Below the pieces are notes generated by a model. That model was given only the letters and a program-made list of their open reading frames with translations. It searched no databases and was not told the origin of the DNA. The translations under genes were made by a program, and so were the position numbers. From assembly GCA_023436425.1 (NCBI GenBank), contig JAEZJD010000256.1, forward strand, positions 1 through 6,197: a stretch of 6,197 nucleotides of DNA. The letters run 5' to 3'. Shown here piece by piece: positions 1 through 5,831 of this stretch. Positions within the stretch are counted from its first letter, which is position 1, and every line of letters begins with the position of its first letter. Source of the stretch: Bacteroidota bacterium. Its GTDB lineage: Bacteria; Bacteroidota; Bacteroidia; Chitinophagales; Chitinophagaceae.

Positions 1-176
1 GTATTGATGTTCTGGAAAATGAAAAGCTAAACACCTATTCGGAAAAAGAGGAACAGCAACTGCAGTTTTTGTGCAGGCAACCCAATGTTATCATCACTCC
101 GCATATAGCAGGGTACAGCGACGAAGCGTTCTTGAAAATGGCAGAAGTGCTGTTGGAAAAGCTCGATCTGAAGTAA
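1..176 (+). CDS. D-2-hydroxyacid dehydrogenase, C-terminal fragment (5' end outside window)
   Basis: Reading from base 3 gives 57 residues ending in TAA at 174-176. The fragment opens with IDVLENEKL and continues to PNVIITPHIAGYS. This matches the end of the NAD-binding domain and the return to the catalytic domain in D-isomer-specific 2-hydroxyacid dehydrogenases, the family that includes SerA and formate or lactate dehydrogenases. The His of TPHIAG (about residue 34 of the fragment) fits the conserved catalytic His of the family, which acts with an upstream Glu not visible here. Members are cytosolic and reduce or oxidise 2-keto/2-hydroxy acids with NAD(P). The protein ends shortly after the domain, with no room for the C-terminal ACT domain seen in long SerA forms. 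The substrate cannot be told from this fragment. The family call is secure; a specific phosphoglycerate dehydrogenase call would be inference. Confidence 0.88.
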   Translation, partial: IDVLENEKLNTYSEKEEQQLQFLCRQPNVIITPHIAGYSDEAFLKMAEVLLEKLDLK

Positions 177-183
177 ATTTTTT

Positions 184-191
184 TATATTTG
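184..191 (+). promoter_or_regulatory. Candidate Bacteroidota -7 promoter element upstream of greA
   Basis: TATATTTG matches the Bacteroidota sigma factor -7 consensus TAnnTTTG exactly. It lies 7 bases after the dehydrogenase stop and about 73 bases before the greA ATG. Transcription would start near 198, a few bases before the hairpin at 203. I see no convincing -33 TTTG/TTG at normal spacing: the nearest TTG, at 153-155, is too far. The call therefore rests on one element plus its position. Confidence 0.5.
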
Positions 192-202
192 CAGCACTTG
201 AT

Positions 203-240
203 GCAACGCTTCGGTAATTCCGGGGCGTTGCTATTTTTTT
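203..240 (+). terminator. Intrinsic-terminator-like hairpin between the dehydrogenase gene and greA
   Basis: Bases 203-214 pair with 220-231 around a 5-base loop (taatt). This gives a 12-bp stem of ten Watson-Crick pairs and two central T-G wobbles. It is followed directly by a T-rich run, TA then seven T (232-240), with more T after a single C. This is a canonical Rho-independent terminator. The simplest reading is the terminator of the upstream dehydrogenase gene, whose stop is 27 bases before the stem. However, the promoter-like element at 184-191 lies upstream of it, so a transcript started there would also have to pass it to reach greA. That makes it a possible leader attenuator. Confidence 0.8.
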
Positions 241-263
241 CTTTTCAATCTAAACGAAAACAC

Positions 264-737
264 ATGAGTGCCATACAATACGTGACCAAAGATACCCTTG
301 AGCAGATGAAAGCAGAATTGCAACGCATGAAAGCTGTTGAGCGTCCGGCTGCTTCGCGGGCAATTGCTGAAGCGAGGGAAAAAGGCGATTTAAAAGAAAA
401 TGCAGAATACGATGCTGCGAAGGAAGCTCAGGGATTGCTCGAAGCCAAAATTGCTGCAATGGAAGGTCAGATTGCTACCGCCAGAATTGTTGACGAATCA
501 GCTATTGACACGAGTAAGGTGACCATTCTCACCAAAGTGAAGCTTACAAATCTCAATACAAAAAAGCAGGTAACATATCAGCTCGTGAGTGAGCAGGAAG
601 CCGATTTAAAATCAGGCAAAATTTCGGTTACATCTCCGATCGGCAAAGGATTGCTTGGCAAAACGGTTGGCGAGGTGGCGGAGGTAACTGCGCCGGCAGG
701 AGTGATTAAGTTTAAAGTTGAAGACATAACGGTTTGA
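264..737 (+). CDS. greA: Transcription elongation factor GreA
   Basis: This 157-residue protein has the usual length of GreA, the factor that enters the RNA polymerase secondary channel and stimulates cleavage of backtracked RNA. Residues 1-75 form the N-terminal antiparallel coiled coil. Its tip carries EKGDLKENAEYDAAKE, with acidic residues Asp42 and Glu45 at the positions known to coordinate the catalytic Mg2+. Residues from about 80 to 157 form the FKBP-like domain, ending in the typical SPIGKGLLGKTVGEV segment. I chose the ATG at 264 because MSAIQYVTKDTLEQMK matches a normal GreA N-terminus. A longer in-frame reading from TTG 189 would translate the hairpin at 203-231 and add 25 residues unlike GreA. 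The start is preceded by an A-rich stretch with no Shine-Dalgarno, as usual in Bacteroidota. The upstream promoter element and hairpin suggest possible leader control. Confidence 0.97.
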   Translation: MSAIQYVTKDTLEQMKAELQRMKAVERPAASRAIAEAREKGDLKENAEYDAAKEAQGLLEAKIAAMEGQIATARIVDESAIDTSKVTILTKVKLTNLNTKKQVTYQLVSEQEADLKSGKISVTSPIGKGLLGKTVGEVAEVTAPAGVIKFKVEDITV

Positions 738-745
738 TGTTATGT
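724..745 (+). repeat. Short perfect inverted repeat spanning the greA stop codon
   Basis: ACATAAC (724-730) and GTTATGT (739-745) form a perfect 7-bp stem around an 8-base loop that contains the greA TGA (735-737). It is AT-rich and no T run follows, so it is not a standard terminator. It could be a transcript 3'-end or processing structure between greA and the HIT gene, or chance. Confidence 0.4.
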
Positions 746-809
746 GCTCGGATCGATATGCAATGCGGATATACAATAGCAATTATCGCATCACTAATAA
801 AAAAGTTGC

Positions 810-1199
810 ATGACCATTTTCTCAAAAATCATCGGAGGCGAAATTCCGTCGTACAAGATTGCTGAGAACGAAAGGTTTTTTGCATTTCTTGATGTTTTCC
901 CATTGCGGATGGGGCACACGTTGGTGATTCCGAAAATAGAAGTGGACAAACTATTTGATCTCGACGATGATTATCTGGGTGAAATGCTGGTTTTCGCAAA
1001 GCCTATCGCAAAGGCCATCGAAAGAGCTTTTCAGTGCGATCGATGCGGCATTTCGGTTGTGGGGCTTGAAGTTCCGCATGCACACATGCACCTCATTCCG
1101 ATCAATTCGCCAAACGACCTGAATTTTACACAAGCGAAATCAAAAGTTTCTGAAGAAGATCTCAAAGAAGTTCAGCAAAAGATCTTGTCTCAATTATAA
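810..1199 (+). CDS. HIT-family (histidine triad) nucleotide-binding protein
   Basis: This 129-residue cytosolic protein is a full-length histidine triad protein of the HINT type. These are nucleotide phosphoramidases or hydrolases that cleave AMP-linked compounds. The N-terminus TIFSKIIGGEIPSYKI and the segment FLDVFPLRMGHTLVIPK (about residues 26-42) are family hallmarks. PHAHMHLIP carries the triad His90-x-His92-x-His94, with His92 the expected nucleophile. The N-terminal Cys-x-x-Cys metal site found in some relatives is absent: the usual second Cys position is Ser5. The ATG at 810 gives the standard N-terminus and follows an A-rich stretch. The gene starts 72 bases after greA on the same strand with no clear terminator between, so co-transcription is plausible. 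Its stop is only 3 bases from that of the convergent ruvC. The physiological substrate is not known. Confidence 0.94.
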   Translation: MTIFSKIIGGEIPSYKIAENERFFAFLDVFPLRMGHTLVIPKIEVDKLFDLDDDYLGEMLVFAKPIAKAIERAFQCDRCGISVVGLEVPHAHMHLIPINSPNDLNFTQAKSKVSEEDLKEVQQKILSQL

Positions 1200-1202
1200 C
1201 AA

Positions 1203-1787
1203 TCAAACGCTAAGCCGCTCCGGATTTTCTTTTAGAAATTGCTCCCATCCACTCACTTTCTTTTTCTTAGCCGCGCAAGTTGATTGTTCTTTTTGTAATA
1301 CGGGAAATCTCCTTCCGAAATGATGGCATATTGCCACTGCAAGAGCATCGGTGGCATCAAAGTATTTTGGCTTGTGTGGTAGAAATGTAAGTCGCTGCAG
1401 CATTTGCCAAACCTGCTCTTTGTCAGCATTACCATTGCCGGTGATGGATTGCTTCACCTTTTTAGGCGGATACTCTGTAATAGGAATATTCTTATTCATT
1501 GCTGCCGCAATCGCAACTCCTTGTGCTCTTCCGAGCTTCAACATACTTTGCACATTTTTTCCAAAGAAAGGGGCTTCGATGGCAAATTCATCAGGCAAAA
1601 ACTTGTCGACAAGATCGCTGATGGTTACGTGAATGGTTTGCAGCCGGTGGTAGTTGTCTTTTTTAGACGAAAGCTTTAAGACGTCAAGTTCCTTTACGAC
1701 AATTTGCTCCTGAAAAACTTCGATAACGCTGTAACCCATAATCAGGGTGCCGGGATCAATTCCAAGTATCGTCAGCGGTTTTTGCAA
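1203..1787 (-). CDS. ruvC: Crossover junction endodeoxyribonuclease RuvC (Holliday junction resolvase)
   Basis: RuvC resolves Holliday junctions with the RuvAB branch-migration motor. The 194-residue protein carries all four acidic catalytic residues of the RNase H-like fold: Asp11 in LGIDPGT, Glu71 in FAIEAPFFGKN, and Asp144 and Asp147 in FDATDALAVAICH. Their spacing is almost that of E. coli RuvC (D7, E66, D138, D141). The C-terminal extension from about residue 160 contains a Lys-rich patch (AAKKKKVSG) and may add DNA contacts. The start codon is TTG (1787-1785). An in-frame TAA lies just upstream (1799-1797), and the first ATG is codon 17, beyond Asp11, so no ATG start is possible without losing a catalytic residue. 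A -7-like element sits about 35 bases upstream, inside the divergent gene. The gene converges on the HIT gene. Confidence 0.96.
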   Translation of the reverse strand: MQKPLTILGIDPGTLIMGYSVIEVFQEQIVVKELDVLKLSSKKDNYHRLQTIHVTISDLVDKFLPDEFAIEAPFFGKNVQSMLKLGRAQGVAIAAAMNKNIPITEYPPKKVKQSITGNGNADKEQVWQMLQRLTFLPHKPKYFDATDALAVAICHHFGRRFPVLQKEQSTCAAKKKKVSGWEQFLKENPERLSV

Positions 1788-1810
1788 GGAGAGAGATTAT
1801 TTTTACTGCG

Positions 1811-2803
1811 ATGCAGCTGAACAAAAGTATCAAATTCTTTCTCAATTACTTTCTTGGTCCTGTTTTATTTGTGGTGCTGGCATTTTCCATTTATCAGCAG
1901 ATAATTCATCAGCCGCAGCTTGAAGAAACATGGCATAATATCCGGCAGTCGTTCTTCTCAGGCAATTTCGTTTACATCGTTTTTGCAGTGCTGCTCATTG
2001 CCGTCAACTGGGGCTTGGAAGCATGGAAATGGATGTTGCTTGTGAACAATATTCGTCCAGTTCGTTTCTTGCAAGCATACAAAGCGGTGTTGTCTGGCGT
2101 GTCTTTTTCAGTAGCGCTGCCCAACAGAGTGGGAGAGTATTTAGGTCGAATGCTTTACATGCCGCCGGGCAGCAAATTGAAAACGATTTCTGCAACGATC
2201 GTCGGTAGCATGGCTCAATTAATAATTACACTCGTTACCGGTTTTTTCGGTTTGGTAATAATTCACGCCCAGTTGTTGAAGCAATATCCCCGTTTTTTCA
2301 TCTGGTATTATTTTATTGCCTATGGTGTGCTATTTTACCTAATTGTTCTGCTTTTCCTCTATTTCAACGTACGCGGCGGCGTTGCCCTAATAAAAAGATG
2401 GGTAAAGGCACGCAAATACTTGTATCTGGTCGAATCGTTAGGAAATTTTAACTCTGCCTTTTTGGTTCGACTGCTATTAATATCTTTTGTCCGTTATTTG
2501 GTATTCCTGCTGCAATACCTGCTCATCTTTAAAGCTTTCGAAGTCGATGTTTCTATAACAAATTTAACCTTGGTGATGAGCGTTGTTTTTTTAGCTTTGG
2601 CTGTTATTCCTTCTGTTGCTTTAATAGAAATTGGACTTCGCGGGGAAATTAGTCTCAAGCTGTTGGGTATTTTTACATTGAATAGCCTTGGAGTAGGATT
2701 AACAACGATAGCAGTTTGGTTTTTAAACTTGATTATTCCTGCATTGATCGGCAGTTTATTTCTGCTGAATATAAAATTGACTAATAAAAATGTTTCCGAC
2801 TAA
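1811..2803 (+). CDS. Flippase-like integral membrane protein (UPF0104 / lysylphosphatidylglycerol synthetase TM-domain family)
   Basis: This 330-residue polytopic inner-membrane protein has about eight hydrophobic segments, including residues 8-30, 52-78, 125-152, 160-185 and several between 215 and 322. The conserved family block SGVSFSVALPNRVGEYLGR lies at 95-113, with its P-x-R-x-G-E core. A second conserved block, SVALIEIGLRGEIS, lies in the C-terminal half. This fold corresponds to the N-terminal flippase half of MprF and to AglD-like proteins. The cytosolic aminoacyl-transferase domain of MprF is missing, so lipid synthesis is not expected; lipid or glycolipid translocation is an inference from the family. 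The ATG at 1811 is 23 bases from the divergent ruvC start. The 3' end overlaps the DUF3108 gene by 14 bases, so the two are probably translated from one mRNA. No -7 element matching the consensus was found immediately upstream. Confidence 0.88.
   Translation: MQLNKSIKFFLNYFLGPVLFVVLAFSIYQQIIHQPQLEETWHNIRQSFFSGNFVYIVFAVLLIAVNWGLEAWKWMLLVNNIRPVRFLQAYKAVLSGVSFSVALPNRVGEYLGRMLYMPPGSKLKTISATIVGSMAQLIITLVTGFFGLVIIHAQLLKQYPRFFIWYYFIAYGVLFYLIVLLFLYFNVRGGVALIKRWVKARKYLYLVESLGNFNSAFLVRLLLISFVRYLVFLLQYLLIFKAFEVDVSITNLTLVMSVVFLALAVIPSVALIEIGLRGEISLKLLGIFTLNSLGVGLTTIAVWFLNLIIPALIGSLFLLNIKLTNKNVSD
1822..1829 (-). promoter_or_regulatory. Candidate -7 promoter element for ruvC inside the divergent gene
   Basis: On the minus strand these bases read TACTTTTG, an exact fit to TAnnTTTG. 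The element ends about 35 bases upstream of the ruvC TTG start, a suitable distance. It lies within codons 4-7 of the divergent membrane-protein gene, as expected when only 23 bases separate the two starts. A TTG occurs upstream with a 13-base spacer, shorter than usual for a -33 element, so support is the -7 match and location. Confidence 0.45.
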
Positions 2804-3602
2804 ATTTCTACTATTCGTACCGCTTGCTCTCTTCAGTTTTAGTCCGAAGACGGAAGTGCCATCCAGCCAATCTGAGTTTTGTGGCGATAGAAATTTCACC
2901 ACCAAAGCCGGCGAGCAAATCTCGTATGTGGTTTACTATACCGTTGCAGGAATTTACATGAACGCGGGCAAGGCTGTCTTCACCAATAACCTGGAAAAAC
3001 TCAATGGTGTTCCTGTCTATCATATAACCGCGGACGGCAAAACAAATCCCTCGCACGATTGGGTATACAAAGTGCGTGATATTTATGAAACCTACATGGA
3101 CACGGCTACGCTCCGTCCTATAAAGTTTGTTAGAAACGTTTACGAAGGTGGATACAAGCATTATGAAAACATCACCTTCAACCACTCTGCTAAAACTGCT
3201 GTTACAAATGAGGGAGTTTACAAAATTCCCGGGTGCATTCAGGATGTATTAAGTGCTGTGTACAACGCCAGGAACATCAATTTTGACAATTATAAACCGA
3301 ACGATAAAATTCCTTTCAAAATGTTCATGGACAACGAAGTTCATGACATGTATGTTCGATACCTGGGGAAAGAAATAGTTAAGACGAAATACGGCGAGTT
3401 CCGTGCTATAAAGTTTAAACCGCTGCTCGTTAAGGGAACAATTTTCGAAGGTGGAGAAAAAATGACAGTGTGGGTAACTGACGATGATAACCACATTCCG
3501 CTTCGGATTGAAAGCCCGATTATCGTAGGGAAAGTGAAGGTAGATATGATGTCTTACCGCAATTTGCGTTACCCAATTACGAGTTTAAGAAAAGTGAATT
3601 GA
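2790..3602 (+). CDS. Secreted DUF3108 domain-containing protein
   Basis: This 270-residue protein has an N-terminal export signal: Lys5 followed by a hydrophobic stretch (FLLFVPLALFSF, residues 6-17). There is no lipobox cysteine, so a soluble periplasmic protein is likely. The rest reads as a beta-rich DUF3108 domain, with YVVYYTVAGIYMNAGKAVF near residue 50, YETYMDTATLRPIKFVRNVYEGG near 100-120, and WVTDDDNHIPLRIESPIIVGKVKV near the end. DUF3108 has no established biochemical function that I know of; a lipid-binding or envelope role is speculation from fold style and context. The ATG at 2790 lies inside the end of the upstream membrane-protein gene (14-base overlap), which suggests translational coupling and joint function. 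The stop codon (3600-3602) directly abuts the stop of the convergent hydrolase gene. Confidence 0.87.
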   Translation: MFPTKFLLFVPLALFSFSPKTEVPSSQSEFCGDRNFTTKAGEQISYVVYYTVAGIYMNAGKAVFTNNLEKLNGVPVYHITADGKTNPSHDWVYKVRDIYETYMDTATLRPIKFVRNVYEGGYKHYENITFNHSAKTAVTNEGVYKIPGCIQDVLSAVYNARNINFDNYKPNDKIPFKMFMDNEVHDMYVRYLGKEIVKTKYGEFRAIKFKPLLVKGTIFEGGEKMTVWVTDDDNHIPLRIESPIIVGKVKVDMMSYRNLRYPITSLRKVN

Positions 3603-4472
3603 TTATACTTCGCTCAGCTTCAGGTAATCTTTGGCTCTAATACCTTTTTCTGTTTTTTGCAGAGTACAGCATTCCACTTGCGGATCGTGTTCGAAAAAAA
3701 GTATGTAGCCTCTATCGTGCGCTTCTTCCAAAAAAGAGCGTTTTTCATGTAAAGTTGTGAGAGGAAACATGTCATACGCCATCACGTATGGCATAGGAAT
3801 GTGTCCTGCAGAAGGCAACAAATCCGCCATGAACACAATCGTTTTGTTCTTATAATTAATCTGCGGCAACATCATCCTCGTTGTGTGCCCGTTTGCAAAC
3901 CGAACTGAAACGTTTTCTGTGAATTCAGAATGTTCGAGAGGCTTTCCAGCTTCCCAATGCGCGTTAGGTTCTGTAATAAACTTCAGTTGTCCGCTTTGTT
4001 CAATGGGCAGTATATTTTCTTTCAGAAAAGAAGCTTTCTCCCGATCATTCGGACGAGTGGCCCAGTTCCAATGCGATTCGTTGCTCCAATAGGTGGCATT
4101 TTCAAAAGCCGGTAAAAGCTTGTCGCCGCTTCTTACTATAGATCCTCCGCAGTGATCAAAATGTAAATGTGTGAGAAATACATCTGTAATGTCACTGCGG
4201 TCAAATCCATGTTCCCTCAGCGAACGATTCAAAGTGTCATTGCCATGCAAATAATAGTGGCTGAAGAACTTTGCATCTTGTTTGTCGCCGATTCCGTTGT
4301 CGATTAATATCAGCCGGTCTCCATCTTCAATCAGTAAGCACCGCAGTGCCCAGCTGCAAAGATTGTTTTCATCTGCAGGATTAATTTTGTTCCAAATGGA
4401 TTTGGGAACCACCCCAAACATTGCGCCTCCGTCCAGCTTAAAAAACCCGGTGTTTATTGTATATAAATTCAT
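3603..4472 (-). CDS. MBL-fold (metallo-beta-lactamase superfamily) metal-dependent hydrolase
   Basis: This 289-residue protein has a complete binuclear metal site of the metallo-beta-lactamase fold: THLHFDHCGG with His102, His104, Asp106 and His107, then His196 (NGHT), Asp217 (FMADLLP) and His262 (FFEHDP). The beta-strand segment LILIDNGIGD (54-63) precedes the HxHxDH motif as usual. There is no signal peptide, so it is probably cytosolic. The layout resembles the AiiA-like lactonase and general hydrolase branch, but sequence alone does not fix the substrate and a beta-lactamase role is unlikely. The ATG overlaps the stop of the upstream transporter gene by 4 bases (ATGA), a strong sign of an operon with translational coupling. 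The gene ends exactly where the convergent DUF3108 gene ends. Confidence 0.93.
   Translation of the reverse strand: MNLYTINTGFFKLDGGAMFGVVPKSIWNKINPADENNLCSWALRCLLIEDGDRLILIDNGIGDKQDAKFFSHYYLHGNDTLNRSLREHGFDRSDITDVFLTHLHFDHCGGSIVRSGDKLLPAFENATYWSNESHWNWATRPNDREKASFLKENILPIEQSGQLKFITEPNAHWEAGKPLEHSEFTENVSVRFANGHTTRMMLPQINYKNKTIVFMADLLPSAGHIPMPYVMAYDMFPLTTLHEKRSFLEEAHDRGYILFFEHDPQVECCTLQKTEKGIRAKDYLKLSEV
3622..3656 (+). terminator. Weak candidate terminator for the DUF3108 transcript inside the convergent gene
   Basis: AGGTA (3622-3626) can pair with TACCT (3641-3645) around a 14-base loop. A T-rich run follows: five T from 3645, a CTG interruption beginning at 3650, then six T. The stem is short, so this is weak. 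Because the two genes abut with no spacer, any terminator for the + strand unit must lie in the coding sequence of the opposite gene, and this is the best candidate I see. Confidence 0.22.
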
Positions 4473-5767
4473 GCAGCAACCAGCTCCTTTGTTTGTTTCA
4501 TTCGAACGAGTAACAATAGAATGAGACCGATAATAAAAAAGGCCATGAGCGCCAACACAGAGTTTCGCATTCCACCAAGTTTTTCCGCTACATAGCCAAA
4601 AGATAGTGTTCCAACAACTGTTCCCACTTTATCGCAAACATCATAAAAGCTAAAATAAGAAGCAGTGTCTTTAGTGGGTGGTAAAAGTTTGGAATAAGTA
4701 GATCTTGACAATGACTGTATGCCGCCCATTACCATTCCGACGCAAAATGCCAGTCCATAAAATTGAAAAGCAGTTTGAATGAAGTACGCAAACACACAAA
4801 TTCCTATCCAGATGCAAATGATTACAGAAAGTGTAAATACATTGTTCGTCGCTTTGGACAGACGTGAGAACAACAAAGCGCCGGCAATTGCCACCAGTTG
4901 AATAATGAGAACAGTAAGGATTAGCTGTGATGATTGCAGCTTCAGCTCCTCCGATGCGAAGTACACGGCGAGATACATCACCGTTTGCACACCCATGTTG
5001 TAAAAAAAGAAAGCACGCAAAAACCGTTTTGTAGCCGGGTAGTGCAGCAACTGATTCCAAACTTTTTTTAACTCGTAAAATCCGTTAACCAAAACATTGT
5101 GTTCAGGGTGTTGTTTGGAAGGAATCGACGGAGGTAATCTGCGAAACGTTATTTGTGCGAAGCCGGCCCACCAAAGTCCTACTGCAAGAAACGATAATCT
5201 TGCGGGCCATGCTCCCCAACCCATCTTCATGCTGTCGTTCAGCGTAATAAATGTAAGGCAGACAATCATCAGCAAAACACTGCCAACATAACCCAGCGCA
5301 AAACCTTTTGCACTTATTCTGTCCTGATCTTCTTCAGCAGCAATGTCGGGCAGGTAAGAGTTGTAGAAAACAATACTTCCGCAAAAGCCAATGGAACCGA
5401 TAATAGCACACGTTATTCCATAAGGAATATTATCTTTTGTGAGAAAAGTAAGGCCAATGCACGCCGCCGATCCGAGGTAACAAAAGAATTGCATGAAGGC
5501 TTTCTTATTGCCTTTGTAATCTGCAATAGATGAAAGAATTGGCGAGAGAATGGCGATAATAAAAAATGAAAAAGAGATTGCGTAAGAAACCAATGCAGAC
5601 CGTTCGTAAGTTCTTCCGATAAACTGAACTTTCGCAGGAGCAATCGCCGTGTAGTATGCGGGAAAAATGGCAGAGGTGATAATCAGTGAATAAGCGCTAT
5701 TCGCCCAATCATACATCGCCCATCCGTTTATCACACGCTTGGAAGCGGTTTGGATTCTTTTCTCCAT
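4469..5767 (-). CDS. MFS transporter, UMF1 (Atg22-like) family
   Basis: This 432-residue protein is predicted to span the inner membrane about 12 times, in two halves split by a hydrophilic loop near residues 207-245. The N-terminal GWAMYDWANSAY (about 15-26) is the signature of the UMF1 branch of the major facilitator superfamily, related to yeast vacuolar Atg22. An MFS motif-A-like loop, SIADYKGNKKAF, lies between the second and third segments. A second conserved stretch, GGIQSLSRSTYSKLLPP, lies about residues 347-363. Fungal Atg22 is linked to amino acid efflux; the substrate of bacterial members is not established. The length is normal for the family. The ATG at 5767 is 64 bases from the end of uppP on the same strand, and a hairpin lies in that gap. 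The stop overlaps the start of the MBL-fold hydrolase by 4 bases, so transport and hydrolysis of a related compound is a reasonable inference. Confidence 0.93.
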   Translation of the reverse strand: MEKRIQTASKRVINGWAMYDWANSAYSLIITSAIFPAYYTAIAPAKVQFIGRTYERSALVSYAISFSFFIIAILSPILSSIADYKGNKKAFMQFFCYLGSAACIGLTFLTKDNIPYGITCAIIGSIGFCGSIVFYNSYLPDIAAEEDQDRISAKGFALGYVGSVLLMIVCLTFITLNDSMKMGWGAWPARLSFLAVGLWWAGFAQITFRRLPPSIPSKQHPEHNVLVNGFYELKKVWNQLLHYPATKRFLRAFFFYNMGVQTVMYLAVYFASEELKLQSSQLILTVLIIQLVAIAGALLFSRLSKATNNVFTLSVIICIWIGICVFAYFIQTAFQFYGLAFCVGMVMGGIQSLSRSTYSKLLPPTKDTASYFSFYDVCDKVGTVVGTLSFGYVAEKLGGMRNSVLALMAFFIIGLILLLLVRMKQTKELVAA

Positions 5768-5770
5768 ATC

Positions 5771-5807
5771 CTATAAATATAAACAGTCATGGATAATCAT
5801 GCTGTTT
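5771..5807 (-). terminator. Hairpin between uppP and the MFS gene, possible uppP terminator
   Basis: AAACAG (5781-5786) pairs with CTGTTT (5802-5807) and CATG (5788-5791) with CATG (5798-5801). The result is a 10-bp stem with one bulged T (5787) and a 6-base loop. On the minus strand it lies about 25 bases after the uppP stop and is followed by an AT-rich run with short T stretches (5780-5771). The stem is AT-rich and the T run is interrupted, so termination may be partial. It could equally be a structure in the leader of the transporter mRNA. Confidence 0.4.
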
Positions 5808-5831
5808 TTACAGGACACAAATTAGTCAGTA

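Noticed and set aside
189..263. N-terminal extension of GreA from a TTG at 189
   Set aside because: The added 25 residues are unlike GreA, and the stretch encodes the terminator-like hairpin. The ATG at 264 gives the standard 157-residue protein.
770..800. Possible ATGCG...CGCAT hairpin between greA and the HIT gene
   Set aside because: Five-bp stem with a loop of about 20 bases and no T run; too weak to call.
1155..1190. Inverted AAGATCT / AGATCTT copies near the end of the HIT gene
   Set aside because: They lie within codons, are short, have no T run, and are likely chance.
1209..1271. GCTAAG and CTTAGC inverted pair near the HIT/ruvC junction
   Set aside because: Six-base arms over 50 bases apart in ruvC coding sequence are no better than chance.
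1351..1679. Open frames of about 90 residues on the + strand inside ruvC
   Set aside because: They are antisense to a well-conserved gene with intact catalytic residues and look like no known protein.
2811..3185. A 124-residue minus-strand open frame inside the DUF3108 gene
   Set aside because: It is antisense to a convincing secreted protein gene, with no recognisable domain.
4671..5060. A 129-residue minus-strand open frame inside the MFS gene
   Set aside because: It is an alternative frame of the same strand. The MFS frame carries the membrane segments and family motifs.
5818..5824. TAATTTG on the minus strand as a promoter element for the MFS gene
   Set aside because: It is one base short of TAnnTTTG and has no -33 partner. 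Read-through from uppP is also possible.
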